Source: Anaerolineales bacterium (GTDB taxonomy: Bacteria; Chloroflexota; Anaerolineae; Anaerolineales; Villigracilaceae). From it: DNA of 44,989 bases. The stretch is taken from positions 1 through 44,989 of the forward strand of contig JASEHI010000014.1 in NCBI GenBank assembly GCA_030018695.1, given 5' to 3'. The notes below the pieces were generated by a model. It ran no database searches, was not told the DNA's origin, and was given only the letters and a program-made list of their open reading frames with translations. Position numbers and translations under genes: made by a program. Positions 10,526 through 17,979 of the stretch are shown piece by piece; positions within the stretch are counted from its first letter, which is position 1, and the number at the start of each line of letters is the position of its first letter.

Positions 10526-10900
10526 ATGAACAACTCCGCCAAACCAATCTATCGCATCGCTGACCTGGCCGCGGACGAGCGTCCGCGCGAGCGGCTGGAG
10601 AGGCTCGGCGCGGGGGCGCTCAACACCGCCGAGCTGCTGGCCATCCTGCTGCGCGTCGGCGTGCCGGGCGAGAATGCCGTCCAGGTTGGCTAGCGCTTGT
10701 TATCTACATTTGGAGATCTGGCCGGGTTGCATCGCGCCCCATTCGAGGAATTGTGCAACCAGCACGGGGTCAAGAAGGCGAAAGCCGCCCAGATCAAAGC
10801 CGCCATCGAATTGGGCAATCGCCTGAGCGTGCTGTCGCCGGAAGAACGCCCGATCATCAACAGCCCCGCGGACGCGGCCGCATCCGAGTTATTGCGCTGA
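10526..10900 (+). pseudogene. radC: radC remnant
   Basis: A GGAGGT site and ATG start a frame encoding the RadC N-terminal helix-hairpin-helix region ([20 protein letters not shown], then [20 protein letters not shown]). An in-frame TAG follows (codon 57, in VQVG-stop-RLLSTFG), after which the same frame continues with KKAKAAQIKAAIELGNRLSV. It ends at 10900, before the JAB/MPN metalloprotease-like domain of intact RadC (about 225 residues). Both the nonsense codon and the missing domain indicate decay. Confidence 0.88.
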
Positions 10901-11131
10901 AGAACCCGATCCAGCCCCAATTTTTCCCTAAATACTCGTTCAACCCATCATATCCCCATTCTCCCCATTGATCGCTTCGTCCCTCCATATCAGACTTGTT
11001 GCAGAATCCCCTAGGGGGAGTGGCGAACATGGGGGGTTAATCTTGTAGTGACCTGTCATTAGTATACTGAGACAGGCGTGGCAGATCGATTAATTAGCGA
11101 GAAGGCCACTAAACAAGTACTCGAAAACAGG

Positions 11132-11814
11132 CTAAGAGAAGAATCGTTTCCACATTCTAGCATTGGCCTTATTGCATTCCTCTAAAAGGGATTCGATTTC
11201 GTCTTGGGATATAGTTTCTATTCCGGTTCTCGACTTGATTATGGACATTTGAATATTTTTATCACCAACCACGGCGAACAATGATGCCGTTTCAGCAATC
11301 AAATATACTGCCAACATTTCATAATCCTTCAAGATCTTGGCATGTTCGAAAAGCCTTTGGCAAAAAGCAGCCACCAAACAGTCTGTACCGATGGCCGCAT
11401 AGGGAGCCCTAGTCCAAGGAGATGGCGTGAACGAATTCTCTGGCAATGCTTCAAAGGTTTGTGCCTCTCCATCTTGGTCAAATCCAGCCAAAAAAATCCC
11501 ACGCCGAGCTTTCGATCAGCCACAGGCAATGATGTGAACGATTGCCATTCCTCAATTGCTGCCTTTTTGAATTCCTCAAGGGCTTCTTCAAGGGTTTGGA
11601 TATGTTTTTCCTGGCTACACACCCGGCCAGCAAGATTAGCATCAAGGCTACTTATAAACATCTCAGTACCTAATCCTCCCGCCAGGAGAACATCGTCGTA
11701 CGCAATAATCTTTTTCATAGTATCTTGATAGAAACCAGTCTTGGGATAGTGAATTCGACTGTCACTCGCCAGAATAATACAATCCGGTGCTTTCAATGCA
11801 ACCACAAGGGTCAT
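11132..11814 (-). pseudogene. Proteasome-beta-like (Ntn hydrolase) protein with a frameshift
   Basis: The start is the ATG at 11812-11814, preceded by GGAGGATCCT. It encodes MTLVVALKAPDCIILASDSR. Removal of Met would expose Thr as the N-terminal nucleophile, and the ALKAPDCIILASDSR strand pair is typical of proteasome beta and HslV folds. The frame breaks near 11490 in a run of seven T's (minus strand). Removing one T joins VGF to LAGFDQDGEAQTFEALPENS and restores a protein of about 227 residues. This is a homopolymer slip: a true mutation, a phase-variable tract or a sequencing error. The substrate is unknown. Confidence 0.7.
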
Positions 11815-11829
11815 AGGATCCTCCAATCC

Positions 11830-11994
11830 ATAGGTGCATCAAGTCCAATCCCGGATTACGTCATGCCGGGGGTTGCCAACCAGTCTTTCGCGACGATTCT
11901 CGCAGGGATTCTGGGGGTCTTGATCGTACTGACTGTCGCCACCGGGATCGCCTACATTCGCCGAAAACGGGATGCCGAAGCCGCCAAACCGTAA
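11830..11994 (+). pseudogene. C-terminal remnant of a CbiM/PDGLE-type cobalt-nickel permease component
   Basis: The frame reads PIPDYVMPGVANQSFATILA followed by a hydrophobic segment (GILGVLIVLTVATGIAY) and a basic end. This matches the PDGLE region found at the end of CbiM or in CbiN-like proteins of energy-coupling-factor transporters. The rest of the gene is missing, and the sequence upstream belongs to the oppositely oriented protease gene. It is a rearrangement scar. Confidence 0.55.
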
Positions 11995-12065
11995 ACGCAC
12001 ACCGATTCGCCACCCCCCTGGCGGCTGAGGGAAAATCCGATTTGGCAATTGTACCTCAATGCCAA

Positions 12066-12293
12066 CTACCCCGTCAGCAGGCTCAAGCCAGCCGCTTCGA
12101 CGTGAGCCTGCTGAAGGAATGCCTCTACCTGCTCACGCTGCGCCCACTCGAATTGCAGGGCAATCCCACAATCGCTCGAAAGCTCGCGCGGGGTGGGGAT
12201 GAGTTTCACGGTGAAGCCTGACCGCGCCAGGACTTTCTCGGCGCGGAAGACCATTGAATTCGTGTGGAACAGGACGACGCCGTAGGTGTTCAC
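12066..12293 (-). CDS. DUF3343 putative Se/S carrier protein
   Basis: This 75-residue protein starts at a GTG that overlaps the stop codon of the cysteine desulfurase (GTGA). It reads VNTYGVVLFHTNSMVFRAEK, then IPTPRELSSDCGIALQF. The pattern is that of DUF3343, whose conserved Cys (in SSDCG) is thought to carry sulfur or selenium. A longer upstream frame exists but overlaps the desulfurase out of frame. It is the last gene of the yedE operon. Confidence 0.85.
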   Translation of the reverse strand: MNTYGVVLFHTNSMVFRAEKVLARSGFTVKLIPTPRELSSDCGIALQFEWAQREQVEAFLQQAHVEAAGLSLLTG

Positions 12294-13438
12294 GACTGCA
12301 CCACCTGCTTCACCGCGTCTACCACCGCGTCGATCTCGTTGAGCGTGGTCAGCGGGCCGGGCGCAAAACGCACCGTGCCTTCTGGGAACGTGCCAATCGT
12401 CCGGTGGGCGGCCGGGGCGCAGTGCAGCCCCACCCGGCACAGCACGCCGTGCTCTTCATCCAGCCGCAGCCCAATGGTTGAGACGCGCCAGCCCTCGACC
12501 GTGAAAGATACCACCGCCGTGCGCCGCTGGGGGTCGGCCAGGCCGTACAGTCGCACGCCTGGAATCTCCGACAATCCCGCCACCAACCGCCGGGTGAGGG
12601 CAACCTCGTGAGCGCGGATGGCTTCCATGCCGCGCGCCATCACCCATTGGATTCCCGCCCCCAATCCAGCGATTCCTACCCCGTTGGGCGTGCCGCTCTC
12701 GAATTTGTCGGGCAAGAACTCGGGCTGTTCCTCGTATTCCGAGCGGCTGCCGGTGCCCCCTTGCAACAACGGGCGTATTTGGGCCGCGTCCACCCCCTCA
12801 CCCAGTACCAACCCGCCGCTGCCGGGCGGCCCGTGCAGGCCCTTGTGCCCGGTGAAGGCTAGCAGGTCAATCCCCATTGCTTGCATGTCCAGCGGCATCA
12901 CCCCGGCGGTCTGGGCGGCATCTATCAGCAGCAGCGCCCCGGCGGCATGGGCAATCTGTGCCACCTCCGCCGCCGGGGCGATTGTTCCAACCACGTTGCT
13001 GGCATGGTTCAGCGCCACCAGCCGCGTTCCCAGCATCACCGCCCGGGCAAAATCCACCGGATTCAGCGTCCCATCTGGCGCGGTCGGGACAACCACCACC
13101 GCCACGCCGCGCTTCTCGAGCGCCCGCAGCGGGCGCATGACGGCGTTGTGCTCCATCCCGCTGGTAACTACCCGGTCTCCAGGGGAGAGCAAGCCGTGCA
13201 GGGCGATATTCAGCGCATGCGTTGCATTTTGGGTGAAGATCACACGCAGCGGGTCGGGCGCGTGGAGAAGCCCGGCTACGGCCTCCCGCGCCTCGTACAC
13301 GATGCGTCCCGCCGCAATGGACAGACGGTGCCCAGAGCGGCCCGGGTTGCCGCCGGCGCTTTCCAGAAAACCGGCCATCGCCCGCATCACCTCGGGCGGC
13401 TTGGGCCAGGACGTGGCCGCGTGGTCGAGGTAGATCAT
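12290..13438 (-). CDS. Cysteine desulfurase / selenocysteine lyase family (PLP enzyme)
   Basis: This class-V aminotransferase-fold enzyme removes sulfur (or selenium) from cysteine (or selenocysteine) to form a persulfide or perselenide. The start MIYLDHAATSWPKPPEVMRA is the typical one. The PLP lysine is in AFTGHKGLHGPPGSGG and the catalytic Cys is in VGLHCAPAAHRTIGT, a pattern of the small family that travels with DUF3343 and YedE. The length (382) is normal. It is preceded by a 17-bp inverted repeat and followed by DUF3343 with overlap. Whether sulfur or selenium is its real cargo cannot be read from sequence. Confidence 0.9.
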   Translation of the reverse strand: MIYLDHAATSWPKPPEVMRAMAGFLESAGGNPGRSGHRLSIAAGRIVYEAREAVAGLLHAPDPLRVIFTQNATHALNIALHGLLSPGDRVVTSGMEHNAVMRPLRALEKRGVAVVVVPTAPDGTLNPVDFARAVMLGTRLVALNHASNVVGTIAPAAEVAQIAHAAGALLLIDAAQTAGVMPLDMQAMGIDLLAFTGHKGLHGPPGSGGLVLGEGVDAAQIRPLLQGGTGSRSEYEEQPEFLPDKFESGTPNGVGIAGLGAGIQWVMARGMEAIRAHEVALTRRLVAGLSEIPGVRLYGLADPQRRTAVVSFTVEGWRVSTIGLRLDEEHGVLCRVGLHCAPAAHRTIGTFPEGTVRFAPGPLTTLNEIDAVVDAVKQVVQS

Positions 13439-13451
13439 CGTTTTCGGGTTA

Positions 13452-13516
13452 GGGCGAAGCATTTGCCGGGTGAAACATGATCTGGCAATGAGGTTGAAAC
13501 GGCAAATGCTTCGCCC
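13452..13516. repeat. 17-bp perfect inverted repeat
   Basis: GGGCGAAGCATTTGCCG (13452-13468) and its exact complement CGGCAAATGCTTCGCCC (13500-13516) flank a 31-nt spacer, between yedF and the desulfurase gene. It would form a strong hairpin in the operon mRNA and looks like a mobile intergenic repeat. Confidence 0.8.
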
Positions 13517-13525
13517 GTACAGGCA

Positions 13526-13759
13526 TTATTTTGTCAATGTCAGCCGGTAGATGCCATTGGTTTGCTGCTCGATGGCCGATTGCCAGCCAGCCAGTTTACC
13601 GGCGCGGATCACGTTGTCGCGCGATGTGACCGAATCGACCAGCACGATGACGATGCCCTGCCCGGCCTCGAGCAGCGCCTGGCGGGCCAGCATGGCCGGT
13701 TCGGGACACGACAGCCCGCGGGCGTCAACGACGTTGCTAGCAACGTTTGTCTCGTTCAT
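13526..13759 (-). CDS. TusA/SirA/YedF-like sulfur (selenium) carrier
   Basis: This 77-residue protein has the TusA signature VVDARGLSCPEPAMLARQAL, with the active Cys in CPEP. TusA proteins relay persulfide sulfur; YedF members next to YedE are linked to selenium. An AGGAGG site precedes the ATG. It follows yedE by 9 nt and belongs to the same transcript. Confidence 0.92.
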   Translation of the reverse strand: MNETNVASNVVDARGLSCPEPAMLARQALLEAGQGIVIVLVDSVTSRDNVIRAGKLAGWQSAIEQQTNGIYRLTLTK

Positions 13760-13768
13760 TTCATCCTC

Positions 13769-14869
13769 CTATGCTTCTTCTCGCATGGTCAAACCGATGA
13801 TAGCGCAGACGGCCAGGCCGACCAGGACGGCGGCCGGGCCGTAGGCTCCCGGCCCGGTGGGGGAGCTGGCCAGGTTGAAATTGTGGGCGAATCCGGCCCC
13901 GACGATCATCCCCAGGCTGAAGATAGCCGCGTCGCCGTCGCCCTCGCCCGAGAGGAACAACTGCCGCCCGGGGCAGCCGCCTGCCAGGGTAAAAGCCAGT
14001 CCCGCCAGCGCCATCCCGCCGAGATTCCACAGCGCGGCGGTGTGCGCCACCGGCTGGCCCTCGAAGCCCGGCTTGAACTGGCCGAGCGCCAGGTTGGTGA
14101 GCACAGCCGCCACGATCAGTGCCAAAACCCCGTTGAGCAGGTGAGAATCGCGCAAGAGCACCAGGTCGCGCACCGCGCCCACCGTGCAAAAGCGGCTGCG
14201 CTGCGCCAGGAAACCGATGAACAGCCCCACACCGAGCGCAATCCAGAGCGGCGCGTGCTGGCTGCCGGGGCCTTTCTCGGAGAAGAAGATTGGCCCGGTA
14301 GGGTTGCCTCCGGCGTCGCGGCCAAAGAGCGGAGCGGCGACGAGCAGCGCCAGCAGCACCACCATCAGCACCGGCATCACCCAGCCGAGTGCAGCGGGGG
14401 CCGGGTGGCTGCGTCCCAGGCTGAATCCCAGGCGTAGGAAAACGATCCCCAGCAAAATCCCCGCCATCAGCCCCAGGATACCGAAGATGGCGTTCCAGTC
14501 GCCGCCGCTCAGGCGCAGGTAGGCCCGCCAGGGGCAGCCCAGGAAGACCAGCGCCCCGATCATGGCAAATACCCCCAAGAAAAAGCGGGCGACCGGCGCC
14601 GAACCCGTGCGCGGCTTGAACTCGCGGAAGATGAGCGCCGCCGCGAGTGAGCCGAGCACGAAGCCGATGATTTCGGGGCGAAGGTATTGGACGACGGATG
14701 CCCGGTGCAGACCAAGCGCCCCAGCAATATCGCGACCGAAACAGGCCACGCAAATCCCCATGTTGCCGGGGTTGCCGAGCTTGACGAGAATGGGTGCGAG
14801 CACGCCGACGGCAATGCCCGTGAGGATTGGCCCCCAACGTGAAGTTAGAAAGCGAGAAATTGCAGACAT
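13769..14869 (-). CDS. yedE: YedE-type selenium/sulfur membrane transporter
   Basis: YedE/YeeE proteins carry selenium or thiosulfate compounds across the membrane. This 366-residue polytopic protein has two symmetric halves, each with a Cys motif: LGCPWRAYLRLSGGDWNAIF and LAGGCPGRQLFLSGEG. The paired GCP-R motifs and the DWNAIFGILGL pattern resemble the selenium-linked YedE subfamily. The start MSAISRFLTSRWGPILTGIA has an AAGGAG site, but that site is buried in a 12-bp hairpin (14868-14932). It heads yedE-yedF-desulfurase-DUF3343. Confidence 0.88.
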   Translation of the reverse strand: MSAISRFLTSRWGPILTGIAVGVLAPILVKLGNPGNMGICVACFGRDIAGALGLHRASVVQYLRPEIIGFVLGSLAAALIFREFKPRTGSAPVARFFLGVFAMIGALVFLGCPWRAYLRLSGGDWNAIFGILGLMAGILLGIVFLRLGFSLGRSHPAPAALGWVMPVLMVVLLALLVAAPLFGRDAGGNPTGPIFFSEKGPGSQHAPLWIALGVGLFIGFLAQRSRFCTVGAVRDLVLLRDSHLLNGVLALIVAAVLTNLALGQFKPGFEGQPVAHTAALWNLGGMALAGLAFTLAGGCPGRQLFLSGEGDGDAAIFSLGMIVGAGFAHNFNLASSPTGPGAYGPAAVLVGLAVCAIIGLTMREEA

Positions 14870-14932
14870 TCAGGCTCCTTTTTTATGGGTTTGGCCCGCC
14901 AGCACAGGCAGGTCAGCCCGAGGAGCCTGAAT
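14868..14932 (-). promoter_or_regulatory. Hairpin that sequesters the yedE ribosome site and start
   Basis: On the minus strand ATTCAGGCTCCT (14932-14921) is exactly complementary to AGGAGCCTGAAT (14879-14868). The 3' arm contains the yedE Shine-Dalgarno AGGAG and the first two bases of the ATG. The loop is 41 nt. If it forms, yedE translation should be blocked. Confidence 0.7.
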
Positions 14933-14936
14933 GAAT

Positions 14937-15047
14937 TCAAAGGGCAGGCTTCCCCTGGCCGATCTGCCGTCTGGCGGGAGAAGTGGTTGGATGCACGCCG
15001 TGCATCCAGGCGATGGTGAATCAGGTGCAGCGATGGAACGTAGCCAC
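14937..15047 (-). CDS. Candidate leader peptide with in-frame UGA (selenocysteine?)
   Basis: A full-strength ribosome site (AAGGAGGT) lies 5 nt before a GTG at 15047. The frame reads VATFHRCT, then UGA (15021-15023), then FTIAWMHGVHPTTSPARRQI, and on to a second TGA at 14937-14939, 36 codons in all if the UGA is read as Sec. An in-frame ATG at 15068 has no ribosome site. A stem-loop fitting bacterial SECIS rules follows the UGA. The second stop is 4 nt before the 5' arm of the hairpin that hides the yedE ribosome site. If UGA is a plain stop, the product is 8 residues and this is an ordinary short leader. No homologue is known to me. Confidence 0.5.
14988..15023 (-). promoter_or_regulatory. 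Candidate bacterial SECIS element in the yedE leader
   Basis: After UGA (15023-15021) come 12 nt, then a 9-bp perfect stem TGGATGCAC / GTGCATCCA with loop GGC. The loop starts 22 nt past the UGA. This meets the published rules for bacterial SECIS: loop 16-37 nt from UGA, short loop, and G in the first two loop positions. Confidence 0.5.
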
Positions 15048-15089
15048 AGGATACCTCCTTTCTGGCATTTTCGATATTCTGGCACAAGT

Positions 15090-15118
15090 ATTATACCGAG
15101 AAAGCGGGCAGGGGTCAG
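15090..15118 (-). promoter_or_regulatory. Promoter for the yedE leader and operon
   Basis: On the minus strand CTGACC and TATAAT are separated by exactly 17 bp. Transcription would start near 15083, giving a leader of about 215 nt before yedE. Confidence 0.55.
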
Positions 15119-15600
15119 GTGCTATTTGTCCCTGATCCGACGGGCAAAACGTCTAAAAAAGATTCGAGCAGGCCCGTTGTTTCGGGCAAAGTCACCGCCT
15201 CGATCCTGCCCGCGTCGCACAGGGCGGTGACCAGCGGGTTGATGGGTAAACGCGCCAGCAAGGGCGCGTGGGCCGCTTCGGTGACTTCGTCCGCATGGCT
15301 GGGACCGAAGATCGGGTGCTGCCTGCCCGTGTCGGGACACTTGAAATAGGCCATGTTTTCCACCACACCCGCGATCGGCACTCCAATCAACTGCGCCATG
15401 TGCACCGCCTTGCGTTCCTCGTCGGTCATGGCGGTCAGGTGAACGGTAACTCCTTCGACACCTGGCAGGGCAGCGGCAGCGGCGCGCACGGGCTGCTTCG
15501 AGGTTTTCTCCGCGCGGGTGGACAGGCGCCACGGTCTGCCGTACGAACAGATTGCAAACGGTGTACTTTTTCCAATCCTGGTGATGGTGCAGTTCATCGG
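15115..15600 (-). pseudogene. mrp/apbC remnant with internal deletion
   Basis: Homology to the intact Mrp-like gene at 26648-27778 is clear: ALPGVEGVTVHLTAMTDEER in both, then VHMAQLIGVPIAGVVENMAY. In the intact protein these are separated by about 150 residues that include the Walker A motif. Here they are directly joined, so the ATPase core is deleted. The N-terminal MIP18-like part is also out of frame, apparently by one extra C near 15493. The product cannot bind ATP in the normal way. Confidence 0.85.
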
Positions 15601-16172
15601 CATGCGTTGATCTCCATCATTTTGGGCCAGTAGTTGTGTACCCATTGTTCAGTTGTGTGGGTTTGGTCAATTTCGACGATCGTGGAAAAGCGGATACACC
15701 CCATCCGATCGAACACACGCCGGGCGATGGCCTGCAACTCCGGGCGGATGACGACCAGCGCCAGCCGGTATCCTGCGCGGGGGAGAATTTCCAGCGCGGC
15801 CCGCCAGCCAAACTGGTGAGCCAACTCCAGCGGCCCCAGCTCGTCCACGATCAGCAGGTCGCAGAGCAGGCTGTTTTCCAATACCCGGTTGCCCCATTCC
15901 AGGGTTTGCCGGTCGAAATACCAGTCGCCGAAAGCCAGGTCGTCCTGGCTTTGGCGGAAGGTGGATGCCAACCGGTGTACGACACCCGTGCGCAAGTCCT
16001 CGGCCAGGATGCCGGTCTTAACGCCAGCCTCGATTTGGGCAGGGGAAAGCAGACCGGCCACGTCCCAGCCGGCATGGTGGGCAGACTGGGCTATCCCGCG
16101 GCAGAAGGCGCTCTTGCCCGCCCCGCGCAGCCCGCTGACCATCCAGATGGGCGGCTTTCGGGAGGCGTTCAC
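15594..16172 (-). CDS. THEP1-family nucleoside triphosphatase
   Basis: THEP1 proteins are small P-loop NTPases of poorly defined role. The protein (about 192 residues) has Walker A GLRGAGKS near its N-terminus, a Walker B-like LLIVDELGPLEL and a C-terminal RFSTIVEIDQ region. The GTG start overlaps the ABC ATPase stop (GTGA), so it is co-translated with the transporter. This placement suggests a role in transport or use of the same cofactor or metal. Confidence 0.8.
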   Translation of the reverse strand: MNASRKPPIWMVSGLRGAGKSAFCRGIAQSAHHAGWDVAGLLSPAQIEAGVKTGILAEDLRTGVVHRLASTFRQSQDDLAFGDWYFDRQTLEWGNRVLENSLLCDLLIVDELGPLELAHQFGWRAALEILPRAGYRLALVVIRPELQAIARRVFDRMGCIRFSTIVEIDQTHTTEQWVHNYWPKMMEINACR

Positions 16173-16945
16173 ACCCACACCACCTGTTTTCTCCCATCCA
16201 GGGGGAGGACGCGCACCGGCAGGCCGTAAATGCGGCTCAGGTTCTCGGCGGTCAACGCCTGATCCAGCGCGCCACAAGCCAGCAGCCGGCCCTGCTCGAT
16301 CAGCAGAACATCGTCGGCGACTGCCAGGACGACCTCCGGCTCGTGGCTGGTCATCAGGATGGTCACGCCCTGCGCTTTCAGGTCTCGGATGACCCCGATC
16401 AGGCGGGATTTGTTGCGCAGGTCGAGATGGGCGGTGGGTTCATCCAGGAGCAGCAGCCGGGGCTGTTGCGCCAACGCCCGCGCCGCCAGCACCAACTGGC
16501 GCTCGCCGCCGCTCAACGCCAGGAGGGAATGATCCGCAAGTGCAGCGATGCCTGCCATTTCCAGTGCGTCGAAGGCGGCGGCGTAGTCCTTTTCCGCCGG
16601 CATGGCCAGCGGCGGCAGGTGCGGCGCCCGGCCGAGCAAGACGTATTCCAACACCGAATACTCGAAGGGGATGTGTTCGCCCTGCGGGACGAGCGCCATC
16701 CAGCAGCCCAACTCCCGCCGCGGGTACGCGCCGATGGGCTTCCCGGCCAGCCGGATATCGCCCTGCCAGGGTTTCAACCAGCCCAGGGCCAGGTGCAGCA
16801 GCGTGGTCTTGCCGGCCCCGTTCGGCCCGAGGATGGCGGTGGTATGCCCGGCGGCCAGCGACACATCCAGTCCGGCCAACACGGGCGTCTTTTTTCGATC
16901 GTAGCCGAAAGTGATCTCTGTAAAGGACAGCAGCCGTTCGCTCAT
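16169..16945 (-). CDS. ABC transporter ATPase (FecE/BtuD type)
   Basis: This 258-residue ATPase powers import of a metal chelate or cofactor. It contains Walker A (LGPNGAGKTTL, about 39-49), the signature LALSGGERQLVLAARALAQQ, Walker B LLLLDEPTAHLD and a switch His in LMTSHEP. It starts at an ATGA overlap with the permease gene. The family handles iron-siderophores, B12, haem or molybdate; the substrate here is not decided. Confidence 0.93.
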   Translation of the reverse strand: MSERLLSFTEITFGYDRKKTPVLAGLDVSLAAGHTTAILGPNGAGKTTLLHLALGWLKPWQGDIRLAGKPIGAYPRRELGCWMALVPQGEHIPFEYSVLEYVLLGRAPHLPPLAMPAEKDYAAAFDALEMAGIAALADHSLLALSGGERQLVLAARALAQQPRLLLLDEPTAHLDLRNKSRLIGVIRDLKAQGVTILMTSHEPEVVLAVADDVLLIEQGRLLACGALDQALTAENLSRIYGLPVRVLPLDGRKQVVWV

Positions 16946-17979
16946 CGCTGCACTCTCACGCCCTGCAGGATCATCGAGCCGAGAAAGACCATCGCGCCGA
17001 GGAACGAGGTGAGGATGCCCAGCGGAATTTCTCCGGCCAGCAGGGTGCGCGCCAGGTCGTCACACAGGATGGTAAACACCCCGCCGAGCAGCATCGCGGC
17101 CGGAAGCGCGAAACGGGCGTCGGCGCCAAACAGGCGGCGGGCGATGTGGGGCACGATCAGCCCCACCCAGCCGACCATGCCGGCCAGCGAGATGAGCGCG
17201 GCGGTGGGCAGAACCGCGGCGACGATTAGCAGCAGCCGCTCGCGCCCAGGCGCAGCCCCCAAGGAAAAGACGGTTTCCTCGGTCAAGCCCAGCAGGTTCA
17301 GCCGCCAGCGGTACAGGAACATGACCAGCAAACCGGTCAGGATAGCAGGAAGGGTGGTGAGGATTTTTGGCCAGGTGACGCTCGCCAGCCCGCCCAGCAA
17401 CCAGAAGGTAATCTCCGGCAGTTGGCGCAGCGGATCGGCCATATACTTCAACAGTCCCAGACCGGCGGAAAACAGCGCCGAGACGGCGATCCCGGCCAAT
17501 ACCAGGCGCAGCACCCAGCCCCCGTAGCGGATGCGGCGCGCCAGCAGGTAGGAAAAGCCCAACCCGGCGAAGGCAGAGATTGCCGCCAGTCCCTGCACTG
17601 CCCACGCCGACCCGCCCAGGAACACGATACAAAACGCTGCCCCCAAAGCCGCTCCCTGCGAAACGCCCAGAAAGCCCGGCTCGACCAGCGGGTTATTGAA
17701 CAGCAATTGAAAGACCGTTCCCGCCGCCGAGAGCGACATCTCCAGGAGCAGGGCGGTCAACAGGCGCGGCAGGCGCAGGTTGAGCACCAGGCGTTGGGCC
17801 AGCTCGTCGCCAGTCAGCCGCTCCCAGGCAATCAGCCCAGGGGCCGGATAGCGCCCGATCAAGAGGGAGAGCAGGAACACCACCAGCAGCCCCAGTCCCA
17901 ATCCAAGTAAAAGGCGCTGGCGGAAGTGATCCCGTGTCGCAGCTGGTTGTAATCCGGCGGCAACTGTCTTCTGGCTCAG
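16942..17979 (-). CDS. ABC transporter permease (FecCD/BtuC type)
   Basis: A polytopic permease of the FecCD family, with about nine to ten hydrophobic segments and conserved motifs RLPRLLTALLLEMSLSAAGT, QLLFNNPLVEPGFLGVSQGA, GWVGLIVPHIARRLFG and GEIPLGILTSFLGAMVF. The frame is open far upstream, but protein-like sequence begins around the stop of the binding-protein gene. No ATG or GTG with a ribosome site is available there. A CTG overlapping that stop (17979) would give 345 residues, the usual length, so the start is tentative. Confidence 0.88.
   Translation of the reverse strand: MSQKTVAAGLQPAATRDHFRQRLLLGLGLGLLVVFLLSLLIGRYPAPGLIAWERLTGDELAQRLVLNLRLPRLLTALLLEMSLSAAGTVFQLLFNNPLVEPGFLGVSQGAALGAAFCIVFLGGSAWAVQGLAAISAFAGLGFSYLLARRIRYGGWVLRLVLAGIAVSALFSAGLGLLKYMADPLRQLPEITFWLLGGLASVTWPKILTTLPAILTGLLVMFLYRWRLNLLGLTEETVFSLGAAPGRERLLLIVAAVLPTAALISLAGMVGWVGLIVPHIARRLFGADARFALPAAMLLGGVFTILCDDLARTLLAGEIPLGILTSFLGAMVFLGSMILQGVRVQR

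Noticed and set aside
14845..15087. Two other long minus-strand frames over the yedE leader
   Set aside because: They lack ribosome sites, and one runs through the yedE start. They are open because the region is GC-rich. This also warns that open frames alone do not prove the Sec leader.
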